Origin: Euzebya pacifica
GTDB taxonomy: Bacteria; Actinomycetota; Nitriliruptoria; Euzebyales; Euzebyaceae
Assembly: GCF_003344865.1 (NCBI RefSeq)
Contig: NZ_CP031165.1
Coordinates: forward strand, 3,911,910-3,975,909
Reading direction: 5' to 3'
Length of the DNA stretch: 64,000 nucleotides
The translations under genes were made by a program, and so were the position numbers. The notes under the pieces are model-generated. The model ran no database searches. It was not told the DNA's origin and saw nothing but the letters and a program-made list of their open reading frames with translations. Shown in pieces: positions 1 through 8,589 of the stretch (position 1 is the stretch's first letter; each line of letters opens with the position of its first letter).

Positions 1-1189
1 CGGTCGGTTCGCCGCCGGCGCCGCTGGCCAGCGCGTCGGCCGGGACCTCCTCCACCAGCGGGGCCAGGTCGAACCGGTCGGCGAGCGGGCCGGTCAACCG
101 GGCGCGGTACCGCTCGACGTGGTCGGGTCGGCAGCGACAGCCGGTTCGCGCCGGCCCGCACGGGCACGGGTTGCTGGCCCCGACCAGCAGCACGTCGGCG
201 GGATACGTCACCGTCGCGGCCGCGCGGGCGATGCGAACGTTCCCCTCCTCCAGCGGCTCGCGCAGGCCGTCGAGGACGTGGCGTTTCCACTCGAACAGCT
301 CGTCGAGGAACAGCACGCCGTGGGTGGCATGGCTGACCGCGCCGGGTCGGGCGATGCCGCTGCCACCGCCCAGCAACGCCGCAGCGGAGGAGGAGTGGTG
401 CGGGGCGGCGAACGGCGGGCGGACGTCGAGCCTGTCGACCGTACCGACGCGACCGCTGACCGATCGGACCGCCGCGACCGTCAGGGCTGCTTCGTGGTCG
501 AGGTCGGGCAGCAGGCCGGGCAGCCGCTTCGCCAGCATCGACTTGCCCGACCCCGGCGGGCCGAGCAGCAGGACGTGGTGTCCGCCCGCGGCAGCCACCT
601 CGATCGCCCTGCGGGCCTCGGGTTGTCCGACGACATCGGCCATGTCCGGCGGTGGGTCGAGGGGCTCGACCGGGGGCGGGGCCTGGGACACCACCTCGAC
701 GTGACCGCGGAGGACCGCCAGCAGCTCCGACACCGACGCCACCCCGATCGGTGCGCCTGCACCCCCGACGGTGGCCTCGTGGATGTTGGCCAGCGGCACG
801 ACCACGTCGTCGAATCCACGGATGCTGGGCAGCACCCCGGGGACGCCGCGGACACCCCCGTCGATGGCGACCTCGCCGACGAACACCTGCTCGCCCACCG
901 GTAGCTCGCCGATGGCCCGCAGGACCGCCACGACCATCGCGAGGTCGAACCGGGCACCCCGCTTGTCGACGTCGGCGGGTGCGAGGTTGATCAGCACCTT
1001 TCGCTGGATGACGGAGTGTCCGACCGCACCGAGCGCGGCACGGACCCGATCCCCTGCCTGCCGGAAGGACGGGCCGGTCCCACCGAGCACGGTCAGGCCG
1101 GGCAGCCCGACCCCGACGTGCGCCTCGACCGTGACCGGCGTGGCCTCGAGCCCCAGCAGCGCCACCGACCGCGCGACGCCGATGCTCAC
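1..1189 (-). CDS. comM: ComM/YifB-family AAA+ ATPase (Mg-chelatase-like), partial
   Basis: The family comprises Mg-chelatase-like AAA+ ATPases; ComM promotes branch migration of DNA taken up in natural transformation. The reading starts at GTG 1189 (VSIGVARSVALLGLEATPV) and runs off the window after about 396 codons, so the C-terminus is missing. The N-terminal ChlI-type domain (LINLAPADVDKRGARFDLAM) is followed by a Walker A (LLLGPPGSGKSMLAKRLPGL, coded near 535-580), a Walker B-like FLDEL, and the family stretch ASNPCPCG near residue 340. The start overlaps the stop of yraN by four bases (GTGA), so the two are translationally coupled. dprA often follows in relatives but would lie outside the window. 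Confidence 0.9.
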   Translation of the reverse strand, partial: MSIGVARSVALLGLEATPVTVEAHVGVGLPGLTVLGGTGPSFRQAGDRVRAALGAVGHSVIQRKVLINLAPADVDKRGARFDLAMVVAVLRAIGELPVGEQVFVGEVAIDGGVRGVPGVLPSIRGFDDVVVPLANIHEATVGGAGAPIGVASVSELLAVLRGHVEVVSQAPPPVEPLDPPPDMADVVGQPEARRAIEVAAAGGHHVLLLGPPGSGKSMLAKRLPGLLPDLDHEAALTVAAVRSVSGRVGTVDRLDVRPPFAAPHHSSSAAALLGGGSGIARPGAVSHATHGVLFLDELFEWKRHVLDGLREPLEEGNVRIARAAATVTYPADVLLVGASNPCPCGPARTGCRCRPDHVERYRARLTGPLADRFDLAPLVEEVPADALASGAGGEPT

Positions 1190-1551
1190 CACACACCCCG
1201 ATGGTGGGTGATGGCCCAGCGCCCGTCGTCGGCGAGGTCGAGCGCAACGACGTCACCGCGGACCGGCCCGCGGTGCGGATGTTCGGCCAGGTACAGGCCG
1301 GTCAGCCGTCGCAGCCGTCGCCGCTTCTGCCAGCCGACGGCCTCGCTGGCCGTCCCGGCAAGCGTGCTCCGCCGGGTCTTGACCTCGACCACCACGAGCG
1401 TGTCCCGATCACGGGTGACGAGGTCGAGCTCGCCGCGCACCCCCTCCACGGAGGTGCGCCAGTTGCGGTGGAGGATCTCGTGGCCGGCCGCCCGCAGGTG
1501 GTCGGCCGCGAGGGCCTCACCATGGGCACCGAGCTGCTGTCGGTCGTGCAT
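1186..1551 (-). CDS. yraN: YraN/UPF0102 family endonuclease-like protein
   Basis: This is a 121-aa member of the UPF0102 family, which has a restriction-endonuclease-like fold and an unknown role. Visible family features are the HGEALAADHLRAAGHEILHRN start, GELDLVTRD and VVVEVKTRR, which match the usual E...D...ExK pattern of the PD-(D/E)XK fold. I chose the ATG at 1551 (MHDRQQLG) because it gives the usual length of about 120 residues; an upstream in-frame start would add 25 basic, Cys-containing residues unlike the family. The gene overlaps comM by four bases, the usual actinobacterial order. The rnhB gene that often precedes it is absent. Confidence 0.85.
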   Translation of the reverse strand: MHDRQQLGAHGEALAADHLRAAGHEILHRNWRTSVEGVRGELDLVTRDRDTLVVVEVKTRRSTLAGTASEAVGWQKRRRLRRLTGLYLAEHPHRGPVRGDVVALDLADDGRWAITHHRGVW

Positions 1552-1641
1552 GGCTGCACCGTAGGAAGACGCCAGCAGGTGCTGCCGAGAACCTCGACAG
1601 CACCTGTGGACAACCCGTGGGGGCAAGCTCGCTCGGGCCGG

Positions 1642-4600
1642 CTACCCCCCGTGCCCCATGACCACGTCGAAGGTGATCGTCGTGCTGGCGGTCGGCGCCG
1701 TGACCGGCACCGAGTGGGTGCCCAGCCGGGTGTCGGTCGCCACGCCGAACAGCTCGAAGTACACCGTCTCGGCCGCCGCGATCCCGTCGTCCCCTGCGAC
1801 GAGGGTGATCGTGGCGATGCCGTCGTCGTCGACGAGGACATCGACGGTCCCGGTCGGGTAGACGAAGCTCGCGAACGCCGCGCCGTAGTCGACGCCGGCG
1901 GCCTGGGCTGCCGTGACGTCGAAGACGACGGTCTCGCCGGGCGCGAGCGGGTCAGCCAGTCCGACGACCCCGAACTGGTACTGCTCGGCCTGTCCGACCG
2001 ACAGGTCGCCGAGCTCGGGCTGGCCGACGAAGTCGCTGCCGGCGCCGATGTCGAAGACGGCCCGGGCGAACCCGCCGAAGTCGCCGCGGAACCACTCCAG
2101 GGAATGGGTCTCGTCCACGAGGTCGGTGTTGACCCCACGGAGCTCGATGACGATGGTCTCGCCGTCGGCAACACCGGCGGGGCCGGCTGTGTAGCTCACC
2201 TCGGCGTAGTCATCGACGTAGACCGACATCCGTGCGGTGCCGCCGTGGGCGGACACGACCCTGGCCGCGACGCCGCCGTACCGGCCACCCGCCCGTTCGG
2301 CGCCCGGGAAGTAGGCGTACAGGCTCTGCGACGGCCCGAGCGCACCGCGCAGGGTGGCGGTGATGGTCTGGACCTGCCCGTCGACGCCGGACTCCAGGGA
2401 ACTCGCGGTGACCGCAGCGAAGCCGGGAGGGGGTGCGACGCGGAAGGTTCCGACGGCCCGCCGGCTGTCGGACAGGGTGAACCGCGCCTCGTAGGTCTCG
2501 GTGCCGACGCCCGTAGCCACTTCGCTGAGGTAGATCTCCACGAGCGAACCGGCAGCCAGTCCGCCCGGCCCGGTGGTGTAGAGGAGGGTGGCAGAGGCGT
2601 CCGCCACGACGGTGGGGACGACCGAGCCCGGGTCCGGCGTTCCGAACTCGTACAGCTCGACGAACGCATCGGCGTAGTCGACGAGTCCGACCTCGGCCTC
2701 GGACAGGTCGATGGTGAGCGTCTCGCCGGGCGGCAGGTCCGCGGTCGGCACGAACGACAGACGCTGATTGGCAAGGGGGCTGTCATCGGGCAGGTCGCTC
2801 AGCTCGACGCCGGCGAGCACGCTGCCGGTCCCGACGTCGAAGACCGCGGTGCGAACCGCCGAGCCGTCGGATCGTGATGCGCGGATCACCTGTGAGCTGT
2901 CGGCCGGGCCGGTGTCGATGCCGGTGATGTCCAGCACGATCGTGGCGCCGTCCGCATCACCGAGGGAGTCGTAGTAGACGTACGTGACGCCGTCGTAGCT
3001 GTAGGGAGTGACCTCCCCGCTGCCGGCGGCCACGTCGAATTCGGCCGTGGAGTAGTCGATCTGGCTCGAGACCCGCGGAAGGACGACCTCCACGCTGGTC
3101 CCGGCGGGCATGGCGCCATCGAGGGTCATGGTCAGCGTCTGCGCCTGGTCGTCGGTGCCGACCAGCAGGTCGGTGGCGGTCAGGTCGACCAGGTCCCGCC
3201 GGTCGGTCCGGAAGGTCGTGGTGGCCGTCTCACCGGTGGCGAGACGGCTGAAGGTGACGGGTGTCGTGGCCAGCTCGTCCTGCACGACGATCCCACCGAC
3301 GAACAGCTCGATCGTGGGGCCTTCGGGCTGGACTGTGGGGACGCCGTCGGGACCTGCGATGAAGGTCACCACCGAGCGTTCGTCGGCATCGGTGTCGATG
3401 AAGACGGTGCCCAGGGGTGGCGGGGGCGGGCCGTGGTCGGCGACGACGCCGTGCCCACCACCGCCCTGCAGGAAGACGAACGCATCGGCGTAGTCCACGA
3501 CCGTCTGCTCCGATACCGACAGGTCGATGTCGACCCGCTCGTAGGGCGCCAGCGGTTCGCGGAGGGCGAAGGACAGCAGCTGGAAGGTGTGGCCGCTGCC
3601 GGCCGGGACGTCAGAAGCTGTCGGACTGGCCAGCGACGGCCCGTCACCGATGGTGAAGACCCGCTGGACGCCGTGGAGGATGTCGTATCGGTAGAACTGT
3701 CCGACGTGGGTCTCGTCGACGTCGGTGGTGGTGATCCCGTCGATGCGGAACGTCAGCAGTGGGCTGACGCCCGGCGGGTCCACGCGGTCGCCGGGGCCAG
3801 CCACGTAGACGATTCGTGCGACCTCGTCACGGACGACCTCCAGGGTCGCCGTGCCGTTGCCGTTGAGCAGGGTCACTTCGGCAGGCAGCGGGTACTCCGC
3901 GCCGCCGCGTTCGGCCGAACCGAGGTCGATGTCCAGCCTCGTCCCGTCCGCGAGCCCGCCGGCGGGCCGCACAGCGATCAGCTGGGACTGGTCGGCCATG
4001 TCCTCCACCAGCGCGGAGATCAGCGGCGGCGGGAACGTCAGGGCGACGGTGATCACGCCCGGAAGCTCGACGGTGAACGGCGCAGCACGGGTCCCGGGGG
4101 TCACGACGACCCGAAGGTCGAGGACCCCGGCGGTCAGCGGGGCATTCAAGCGGATCGTGTTGCTCCCGACGACCGCGGTGCCCGATGCGGTTCCGTTGGG
4201 GAACGCCAGCCACGTGGATGTCCCGGCAGGCCGGTAGGACACGGTGTAGCGGCCGGCGATGGTGGAGGTGAAGGTGACCGGGAAGCGGTCACCGGGTCGC
4301 AGCGACAGCGGCGCGCCCGGGGTGGGTGAGTCCACGACGACCGGGGCGCCTCCCCCACCCGGCCCCCCGCTACCGGCCTCGCGAGCGGCGAACGGCATGG
4401 CTGGGGTCGTCGCCGCATCCCGGAAACGCCCGATGTCGGGAAGGATGTCGCGGACCATGCCGCCGAGCACCTGCGCGACGCTGTCGCCGATGGCGGCAGA
4501 CCCGCCGAGGACCGCGACGGTGCCGACGTCGAGCCGGTCGACCTGCTCGGCCACCACGTCGGGCACCGAGTCCTGCTCGACCAGCAGCACTGGACCGCCG

Positions 4601-5868
4601 GCGACGACGGCCGCGGGGGTGCCGGCGAGGGCGTCGGGGAAGCTGCTGCCGGTGGCGACCGAGATGCTGTCGACATCGGCAGGGTCGAACATCGCCGCGG
4701 CCACGGCGGCGGAGGTACCGAACCGGTCGGCGCCGGCGTGGCGCGTCACCCCCTCGCTGGCGTTGGCGACGAGCTGTCCGGCGACGGCGTCGCTGATGGC
4801 GGCGGTGCCACCGAGGACGACGATCCGCACGGGACGAAGGGCCCGAAGGGCGGCCGCGGTGGCCTCGGGCAGGGTGTCACGCTCGAGCAGCAGGAGCGGG
4901 CCGCCGTGGTGACCGGCAGCGGCGCCGCCGGACAGGGCGTCGGCGAAGCCCGTCCCTGTGGCAACCACCACCACCGGGACGGGCGCGGTGAAGGCGTCCG
5001 TGGCGACGGCCGCGGCGGTGGCGAAGCGGTCGGGGCCGGCCAGGCGCACGACCGATGCGTCGGGGACCACGGCAGCGACCTGGTCCACGACGGGCTCACC
5101 GATCGCCGCGGTGCCACCCAGCACGACCACCCGGGTCGGCGCCAGCCGCACCAGCTCGGTCGCCGTCGCGTCCGGCAGCTCGTCGTGTCCGGTCAGCAGG
5201 ATGGGGCCGCCCGCCAGGCCCGCCGCAGGACCAGCGCTCAGGGCGTCGGCGAACTCGTCGGCGCGGGCGATCCAGACCGTGTCGGCCCCGTCGGGGAAGG
5301 CACCAGCGGAGACGGCCGCAGCGGTCTCCACCCGGTTCGTACCGGCATGCCGTACGACCTCCGCCGGGCGTTCGTTGGAGACCACCAGCCGAGCGGTCAG
5401 CTGGCGGGTCGTCGTGTCGGGTGCGGTCAGCTCCAGCGCCATCGACAGACCGTCGGGCGAAATCAGCTCGGGGTGGGTGGCCACGCTCAGCGGCGGTCGG
5501 TCCATCGGCGGCAGCACGACACGGCCGTCCTCGTCGGCGTCCACCGGGGTGCCGTCGACGGTGATGCGGACGTCGTCGTCCGGCCCACCCGCGGCGTCGG
5601 TGATGCGGACGACCGCGCGCAATGGCTGGGTCGCCGATGTCCCCTCGTCCACGCCGATGTGCAGCGCAACGCTGCCCGGCTGCCCGATGAGGAGCCCCTC
5701 GAGCCCCTCGACCGCGATCGTTCCGGTCGTGGACGTGCCAGCGGCCAGCGCCCCTCCCCCGGTGGCCAGCATCTGGCCCAGGACGAGGAGGACGACCAGG
5801 ACCGTGATCAGCGTCCTTCGGTGCCGACCCCCGTCGACGATGGTGTGCGTACCCACGGCGGCTCCCAT
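1642..5868 (-). CDS. Large secreted cell-wall-binding repeat 2 protein with repeated beta modules
   Basis: This 1408-aa exported protein has an N-terminal signal/membrane segment (residues 18-40, TLITVLVVLLVLGQMLATGG). A short beta domain comes next (about 45-160). Three cell-wall-binding repeat 2 units (PF04122 type) occupy roughly 168-470, recognisable by repeated RFATAAAVA, FADALSGGAA and VVLGGTAAI motifs. From about 530 to the end there are several related modules of 120-150 residues with recurring VDYADAF, TAGPGGVADG and FDIGAGS motifs, probably beta-sandwiches. No enzyme motif or LPXTG anchor is visible. PF04122 repeats are known to hold proteins non-covalently to the cell wall. I infer a surface structural or adhesive role. 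The gene is monocistronic and its ATG lies 97 bp from tetR. Confidence 0.85.
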   Translation of the reverse strand: MGAAVGTHTIVDGGRHRRTLITVLVVLLVLGQMLATGGGALAAGTSTTGTIAVEGLEGLLIGQPGSVALHIGVDEGTSATQPLRAVVRITDAAGGPDDDVRITVDGTPVDADEDGRVVLPPMDRPPLSVATHPELISPDGLSMALELTAPDTTTRQLTARLVVSNERPAEVVRHAGTNRVETAAAVSAGAFPDGADTVWIARADEFADALSAGPAAGLAGGPILLTGHDELPDATATELVRLAPTRVVVLGGTAAIGEPVVDQVAAVVPDASVVRLAGPDRFATAAAVATDAFTAPVPVVVVATGTGFADALSGGAAAGHHGGPLLLLERDTLPEATAAALRALRPVRIVVLGGTAAISDAVAGQLVANASEGVTRHAGADRFGTSAAVAAAMFDPADVDSISVATGSSFPDALAGTPAAVVAGGPVLLVEQDSVPDVVAEQVDRLDVGTVAVLGGSAAIGDSVAQVLGGMVRDILPDIGRFRDAATTPAMPFAAREAGSGGPGGGGAPVVVDSPTPGAPLSLRPGDRFPVTFTSTIAGRYTVSYRPAGTSTWLAFPNGTASGTAVVGSNTIRLNAPLTAGVLDLRVVVTPGTRAAPFTVELPGVITVALTFPPPLISALVEDMADQSQLIAVRPAGGLADGTRLDIDLGSAERGGAEYPLPAEVTLLNGNGTATLEVVRDEVARIVYVAGPGDRVDPPGVSPLLTFRIDGITTTDVDETHVGQFYRYDILHGVQRVFTIGDGPSLASPTASDVPAGSGHTFQLLSFALREPLAPYERVDIDLSVSEQTVVDYADAFVFLQGGGGHGVVADHGPPPPPLGTVFIDTDADERSVVTFIAGPDGVPTVQPEGPTIELFVGGIVVQDELATTPVTFSRLATGETATTTFRTDRRDLVDLTATDLLVGTDDQAQTLTMTLDGAMPAGTSVEVVLPRVSSQIDYSTAEFDVAAGSGEVTPYSYDGVTYVYYDSLGDADGATIVLDITGIDTGPADSSQVIRASRSDGSAVRTAVFDVGTGSVLAGVELSDLPDDSPLANQRLSFVPTADLPPGETLTIDLSEAEVGLVDYADAFVELYEFGTPDPGSVVPTVVADASATLLYTTGPGGLAAGSLVEIYLSEVATGVGTETYEARFTLSDSRRAVGTFRVAPPPGFAAVTASSLESGVDGQVQTITATLRGALGPSQSLYAYFPGAERAGGRYGGVAARVVSAHGGTARMSVYVDDYAEVSYTAGPAGVADGETIVIELRGVNTDLVDETHSLEWFRGDFGGFARAVFDIGAGSDFVGQPELGDLSVGQAEQYQFGVVGLADPLAPGETVVFDVTAAQAAGVDYGAAFASFVYPTGTVDVLVDDDGIATITLVAGDDGIAAAETVYFELFGVATDTRLGTHSVPVTAPTASTTITFDVVMGHGG

Positions 5869-5965
5869 GACGGGCCGTGCCTTTCGTGAAGGGACGGCTC
5901 CACGAGCCGTCGCAGGGCTGCCGGTCGAACGCCGGCGAACAACGATGGCGAGGCCGCGCCGGTGG

Positions 5966-6508
5966 TCATCGGACCACCCGCAGCGGCGCGAGCGCCGACT
6001 CGATCATGAGGTCCCGGTTGCGGGACACGTCCTCGAGGGGGACGTTGCGGACCGGCCGCCAGAGTGCGCCGAGGGCGACCGCGGCGGCGACGCGGGCACG
6101 AGGGTCCAGCGGCCGGCCGATCATGGCCCGCCGCATGCGGTGGTTGATGTGGGTCAGCCGCCGTCCGATGGGTGCGTTGAGCCGAACGGCACGGTCGCCC
6201 TCGAGCCACGTGGCCACATCGGGGTAGGTCAGCAGCACGTCGAGGTAGCGCTCGATCAGGTGCTGCACACCCTCGGGCCAGGAGGGGTTGGCGTTCTCCC
6301 CGGGCACCACCGCGTCGAGGGCGTCGAGCAGCGGCTCGGCCAGCTCTGCGGCCAGGTCGTCCTTGGCCGGGAAGTGGTAGGAGACCGCCGCCTTGCTGAC
6401 GCCCACCTCGTCGGCGAGCGTGCCGACGCTGGTGCCCTCGTAGCCGTGCTGGGCGAACTGCCCGAGGGCCGCGTCGAGGAGGGCCTGCTTGCGGCTGCTG
6501 CGTGCCAT
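5966..6508 (-). CDS. TetR-family transcriptional repressor
   Basis: This is a 180-aa TetR-type regulator. The N-terminal helix-turn-helix is clear (ALGQFAQHGYEGTSVGTLAD then VGVSKAAVSYHFPAKDDLAA, residues 14-53); the helical C-terminus is the ligand and dimer domain. The start is fixed at ATG 6508 by a strong ribosome-binding site, GGGAGGTGAGG, just upstream; an in-frame start ten codons further out has none. It is transcribed away from the haloperoxidase gene, and a palindromic site lies between them, so it probably represses itself and that neighbour. The ligand is unknown. Confidence 0.9.
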   Translation of the reverse strand: MARSSRKQALLDAALGQFAQHGYEGTSVGTLADEVGVSKAAVSYHFPAKDDLAAELAEPLLDALDAVVPGENANPSWPEGVQHLIERYLDVLLTYPDVATWLEGDRAVRLNAPIGRRLTHINHRMRRAMIGRPLDPRARVAAAVALGALWRPVRNVPLEDVSRNRDLMIESALAPLRVVR

Positions 6509-6567
6509 CCCCTCACCTCCCGGTCCATCCGACAACATTCTGGCGACTGCTGATCGACGCTAGTAAC

Positions 6568-6589
6568 TTACTGGACGTCCGTCAAGTAA
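6568..6589. promoter_or_regulatory. Palindromic TetR-type operator
   Basis: A 22-bp imperfect palindrome has half-sites TTACTGGACG and CGTCAAGTAA around a two-base centre. Only one symmetric pair plus the centre breaks symmetry. It is AT-richer than its surroundings and lies in the 118-bp divergent intergenic region between tetR and the haloperoxidase gene, about 38 bp from the haloperoxidase ATG. Position, length and symmetry fit a TetR-dimer operator controlling both directions. Binding is inferred. Confidence 0.65.
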
Positions 6590-6626
6590 TGACGGCATCG
6601 ACTTGGCTGTAGAGGGAGGCTGGGAG

Positions 6627-8078
6627 ATGGACGCTGTGCACGAGTCCGACGGGTGGGGCGGTGCGAGGGTCAGCCGCCGCAAGGTGCTGCAGGGGGCGGG
6701 GGCCGGCGTGGGCCTGGCGCTGGTCGGGACCGGTCCCGCGCGTGCGACGCCGGCAACGCTGGCGAAGCACCATGCGGCCGACGTGCTGCATTGCTGGGTC
6801 GCCGCGCTGTACCGCTCGCAGGGCCAGGCATGGGCGTGGCCGACGATGGCCGCTCGCTTCTACGGTCTGGCGATGCTGGCCGGATGGGAAGCGGTTGTCG
6901 ACGGCGTGCCCAACCGTCGATCGCTCGGCGGTCGGCTGAACGGGCTGGGTACCTCCCCCGTGGCCGGCGCCAAGAAGATCCACTGGCCGATCGCCGCCAA
7001 CGCGGCCATCGGCCACGTGGCCGCAGCCGCCGCGGCGGCGCCTCCAGCCACGGATGTGCCCGATCGCACCCCGGCAGTCCGCGAGGGCCTCGTGTCGTAC
7101 CGGCAGTCCACTCACACGGCCCTGTCCCGTGGGGTCGCTGCGTCGACCGTGGCGGCGGCGGTGCGGCACGGCGAGGCGGTCGGCCGCTGGCTGGTCACCT
7201 GGGCCGCCGCCGACGGCTTCGACCAGCGCGACGCTGGCCCGAAATACGTGCCGCCGCTCGGGCCGGGCCTGTGGGTCGCGACCCACCCGAACTTCGGTGC
7301 GGCGATCGAGCCGAACTGGCACCGGGTGCGTCCCTTCGCCCTGCAGGTCGCCCGCGATGCGGACGGCCGGGCCGTCTGCCCGGCCGCGCCGACGCCGCCG
7401 ATCCCCTACGACCCCACGCCCGGGTCGGCCTTCCACCGGGAGGCGATGGTCGTGGTCGACGCCCAGGCGAACCTGACCGACGCCCAACGCATGACCGCCA
7501 TGTACTGGCGCGACAATCCCGACGGGGTCACCGGACTGCCGGCCGGCCACTGGATGGGGATCGCCAGCGCCGCCACCGAGGACAGCGGCAAGGACCTCGG
7601 CGAGGCCGCGGAGGTGCTGGCGCTGACGGCGATCTGCATCGCCGACGCCTTCACGTCGTGCTGGATCGAGAAGTACCGCACGAACCTGCTGCGCCCGATC
7701 AGCTACATCAGGGACCACATCAACCCCGGCTGGACCACGTTCGTCAACACCCCGGCGTTCCCCGAGTACACCTCGGGCCACTCCGTCGGCTCCGCCGCCG
7801 CGGCCCACGCGCTGACCACGCTGCTCGGCAACCGTTCCTTCGTGGACCGGCACTCCGAGGGCCGGCGCGTCACGGGCAATCCGTCGGGGACGGCCTACAC
7901 CCTCACCGCCCGGCGGTTCAAGAGCTTCACCGCTGCAGCTGACGAGGCCGCCAGCTCACGGCTGTGGGGCGGGATCCACTACCCCATGGGGATCAGCCAC
8001 GGCCTGACGCAGGGTCGGCGGGTCGCCGAGCTGGTCATGGCCACCGCCCGCACCACGCCGGGCAACGGCCCCCGCTGA
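6627..8078 (+). CDS. Tat-exported vanadium-dependent haloperoxidase-like PAP2 protein
   Basis: This 483-aa exported protein begins with a twin-arginine signal (VSRRKVLQGAGAGVGLALVG, residues 14-33). The C-terminal third carries the vanadium haloperoxidase/PAP2 signature: KYRTNLLRPISYIRD, EYTSGHSVGSAAAAHAL, and RLWGGIHYPMGISHG. These supply the Lys/Arg, Ser-Gly-His and Arg...His residues that bind vanadate or phosphate. I chose ATG 6627 because AGAGGGAGG lies seven bases upstream; an in-frame TTG at 6603 lacks a site. The family includes true haloperoxidases and acid phosphatases, and sequence alone does not decide which. Export by Tat fits a folded cofactor-bound enzyme. It is probably controlled by the divergent TetR protein. 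Confidence 0.85.
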   Translation: MDAVHESDGWGGARVSRRKVLQGAGAGVGLALVGTGPARATPATLAKHHAADVLHCWVAALYRSQGQAWAWPTMAARFYGLAMLAGWEAVVDGVPNRRSLGGRLNGLGTSPVAGAKKIHWPIAANAAIGHVAAAAAAAPPATDVPDRTPAVREGLVSYRQSTHTALSRGVAASTVAAAVRHGEAVGRWLVTWAAADGFDQRDAGPKYVPPLGPGLWVATHPNFGAAIEPNWHRVRPFALQVARDADGRAVCPAAPTPPIPYDPTPGSAFHREAMVVVDAQANLTDAQRMTAMYWRDNPDGVTGLPAGHWMGIASAATEDSGKDLGEAAEVLALTAICIADAFTSCWIEKYRTNLLRPISYIRDHINPGWTTFVNTPAFPEYTSGHSVGSAAAAHALTTLLGNRSFVDRHSEGRRVTGNPSGTAYTLTARRFKSFTAAADEAASSRLWGGIHYPMGISHGLTQGRRVAELVMATARTTPGNGPR

Positions 8079-8092
8079 GGGCCGAGCAGCTC

Positions 8093-8209
8093 CTAGAAGA
8101 CGCCGACTGCCCACGCCAGCAGGCCGCCGACGATCACGATCGCGGCGATCAGCAGGCTGATGTCCCGCCACTTGGCGTCGCGGTACTTGCGTGTGGCGTT
8201 GAATCCCAT
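8093..8209 (-). CDS. 38-residue single-pass membrane protein
   Basis: A short reading frame (MGFNATRKYRDAKWRDISLL..., ending in AWAVGVF) starts 23 bp after the DUF2469 stop on the same strand. It has a basic N-terminus (residues 7-16) followed by one hydrophobic segment (about 18-36), consistent with a single-pass protein with its N-terminus inside. The ribosome-binding site is weak (AGGAT about 10 bases upstream). Position at the 3' end of the rpsP-lepB operon and the clean helix support a real gene. Function is unknown. Confidence 0.55.
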   Translation of the reverse strand: MGFNATRKYRDAKWRDISLLIAAIVIVGGLLAWAVGVF

Positions 8210-8232
8210 GGCGTGATCGATCCTGTCGGCCT

Positions 8233-8553
8233 CTACGACAGCAGGTCGCTGGCGTCGGCGGGGTGGGAGGAGTGGTCGAGCTTCTCGACGTTGACGTCAC
8301 GGAAGGTCAGGACGCGGACGGTGGAGAGGAACCGAACCGGGCGGTACATGTCCCAGACCCACGCGTCGGACAGCTTGACCTCGAACCAGGTGTCGCCCTC
8401 GACCACCTTCGGGGTGACCTCGACGTGGTTGGCGAGGTAGAAGCGCCGTTCGGTCTCCACGACCCAGGTGAACATGCCCACCACGTCGCGGTACTCGCGA
8501 TACAGCGACAGCTCGAGCTCGCTCTCGTACCGCTCCAGGTCCTCCATACTCAC
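8233..8553 (-). CDS. DUF2469 family protein
   Basis: This 106-aa acidic cytoplasmic protein belongs to the actinobacterial DUF2469 family, of unknown function. The N-terminus (MSMEDLERYESELELSLYRE) matches the family start pattern MS-EDLE-YE, and YRDVVGMFTWVVETERRFYL is characteristic. GTG 8553 is chosen because GGAGGT lies six bases upstream; an internal ATG two codons later is less well placed. It follows lepB by 36 bp, the usual neighbourhood. Confidence 0.85.
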   Translation of the reverse strand: MSMEDLERYESELELSLYREYRDVVGMFTWVVETERRFYLANHVEVTPKVVEGDTWFEVKLSDAWVWDMYRPVRFLSTVRVLTFRDVNVEKLDHSSHPADASDLLS

Positions 8554-8589
8554 CTGCCGACCTCCGGTCGGACGCTCACAGGACCGGAC

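Noticed and set aside
4738-5889. Open frames on the + strand opposite the 1408-aa surface protein
   Set aside because: Arg/Gly/His-rich translations typical of antisense GC-rich frames; the minus-strand protein has a signal peptide and recognisable repeats.
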